Assembly (NCBI GenBank): GCA_035604615.1
Contig: DATNID010000065.1
Span: forward strand, 1 to 64,000
Length of the DNA: 64,000 nt
Reading direction: 5' to 3'
Source of the DNA: DATJLY01 sp035604615
Lineage (GTDB): Bacteria > Pseudomonadota > Alphaproteobacteria > ATCC43930 > CGMCC-115725
Made by a program: the position numbers and the translations under genes. Position 1 is the stretch's first letter, and every line of letters begins with the position of its first letter. A model generated the notes under the pieces. It was not told the origin of the DNA. It worked only from the letters and a program-made list of their open reading frames with translations, and ran no database searches. Shown piece after piece: positions 63,615-64,000 of the stretch.

Positions 63615-64000
63615 CTATTTGGAGCTCGCGACCTTCGCTTCGTGGACCGCGAGGTTGAGGAGCGCGATGTCGAGAAGCGGCACGGCGACGCCGTTGCGGT
63701 GGGCGCGGCGCACCAGGTCGCCGACGATATGATCGCCCTCGGTGCGCCGCCCGGCGGCGAGGTCGCGCATGGTCGAGGCGGCGAAGGGCGAGCCGCGCAG
63801 CGTCAGCATGGTGCGATAATTCGCCAGCGCGGCCGCGCTTGGGGCATGGCCCTCGGACGCAGCAGAAGCGGCGCATTCGGCGAGCGCCGCCGTGGTGAAC
63901 GCCTCGCCCTCGGGCACCGCCATGATCTCGCCGATTGTGGCGCGGGTCAGCGTCGTCGCCGCCGCCAGCGCCGCCAGCATGACGAGCTTCTCCCACATCG
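63615..64000 (-). CDS. 2-dehydropantoate 2-reductase, C-terminal part (cut by window end)
   Basis: The minus-strand frame to the window edge gives at least 127 residues of the ApbA/PanE C-terminal domain: WEKLVMLAALAAATTLTRAT, SPFAASTMRDLAAGRRTEGD and the end HIVGDLVRRAHRNGVAVPLL. The conserved lysine and the substrate-side serine/aspartate pattern are kept. Ketopantoate reductases use NADPH in pantothenate synthesis, but many members in catabolic genomes have other keto acids as substrates. The N-terminal Rossmann domain and true start lie beyond 64000. Confidence 0.85.
   Translation of the reverse strand, partial: MWEKLVMLAALAAATTLTRATIGEIMAVPEGEAFTTAALAECAASAASEGHAPSAAALANYRTMLTLRGSPFAASTMRDLAAGRRTEGDHIVGDLVRRAHRNGVAVPLLDIALLNLAVHEAKVASSK

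Noticed and set aside
1..64000. CRISPR arrays, tRNA or rRNA genes, prophage structural genes
   Set aside because: No regularly spaced direct repeats, no cloverleaf or rRNA core motifs and no phage structural proteins were seen on either strand.

Overview
The window is GC-rich, tightly packed bacterial chromosome. It looks like a soil or freshwater alphaproteobacterium, perhaps of the Rhodospirillales/Reyranella or Hyphomicrobiales type. The support is indirect: many Liv-type ABC importers and orphan substrate-binding proteins, a short SDHAF4/DUF1674 protein ending in the usual GRCTDF, an MHYT-domain histidine kinase, a monofunctional formate-THF ligase, and intergenic REP palindromes of the kind common in that class. 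I saw no rRNA, tRNA or CRISPR array. The species cannot be named from the sequence alone.

Layout. 0-9.5 kb: a divergent importer locus. livHMGF, an NMT1-like binding protein and a MetE-like methyltransferase lie on the minus strand; two tandem near-identical LivK-like binding proteins and a second MetE-like enzyme lie on the plus strand. 9.6-18.3 kb: a gentisate-dioxygenase-like cupin, an MDR reductase, an FAD oxidoreductase, then a minus-strand operon of SDR, MmgE/PrpD and a three-domain acyl-adenylating/ACP/acyltransferase protein, and a carboxymuconolactone-decarboxylase-family protein. 18.3-22.9 kb: a less GC-rich accessory island. A broken gene is split by a complete 2,835-bp IS1595-family element with terminal inverted repeats, an 8-bp target duplication and unknown passenger genes. 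A HigBA/RelE-type toxin-antitoxin pair follows. 22.9-27.1 kb: acyl-CoA metabolism (a hydroxycinnamoyl-CoA hydratase-lyase-like protein, an acyl-CoA dehydrogenase, an NDP-forming acyl-CoA synthetase). 27.2-37.2 kb: two binding proteins, a second Liv importer with fused LivM-LivG, a fumarylacetoacetate hydrolase-family enzyme, and a minus-strand operon of CoA-transferase, flavin-dependent monooxygenase-like protein and class II aldolase. 37.3-45.1 kb: a HicB-like protein with an overlapping small ORF, a TPP enzyme, two aldolases, a methyltransferase, a LigJ-type 4-oxalomesaconate hydratase, a Rid protein and another LivK-like protein. 45.1-53.9 kb: an MHYT histidine kinase, folate one-carbon enzymes, a GAF/HD-GYP protein, a ParA-like ATPase, a TauD dioxygenase and an OYE-family reductase. 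54-57.7 kb: small membrane proteins, an FTR1/cupredoxin iron-uptake locus with palindromic operators, and a LuxR-type regulator with a degenerate receiver. 58-64 kb: housekeeping genes purH, heparinase-like, rpe, an rsmB-like gene, SDHAF4-like, and the C-terminal part of a ketopantoate reductase cut by the window edge.

Taken together, most genes import small organic acids, amino acids or aromatics and break them down through CoA thioesters, ring cleavage and aldol cleavage. One-carbon units can be managed by the MetE-like enzymes, fhs and 5-FCL. The most distinctive item is the passenger-carrying IS1595-family element. Its transposase start lies behind a hairpin placed so that read-through transcripts, but not the element's own transcript, would hide the ribosome-binding site. 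Removing the element in silico restores a continuous reading frame in the host gene up to a later stop codon.
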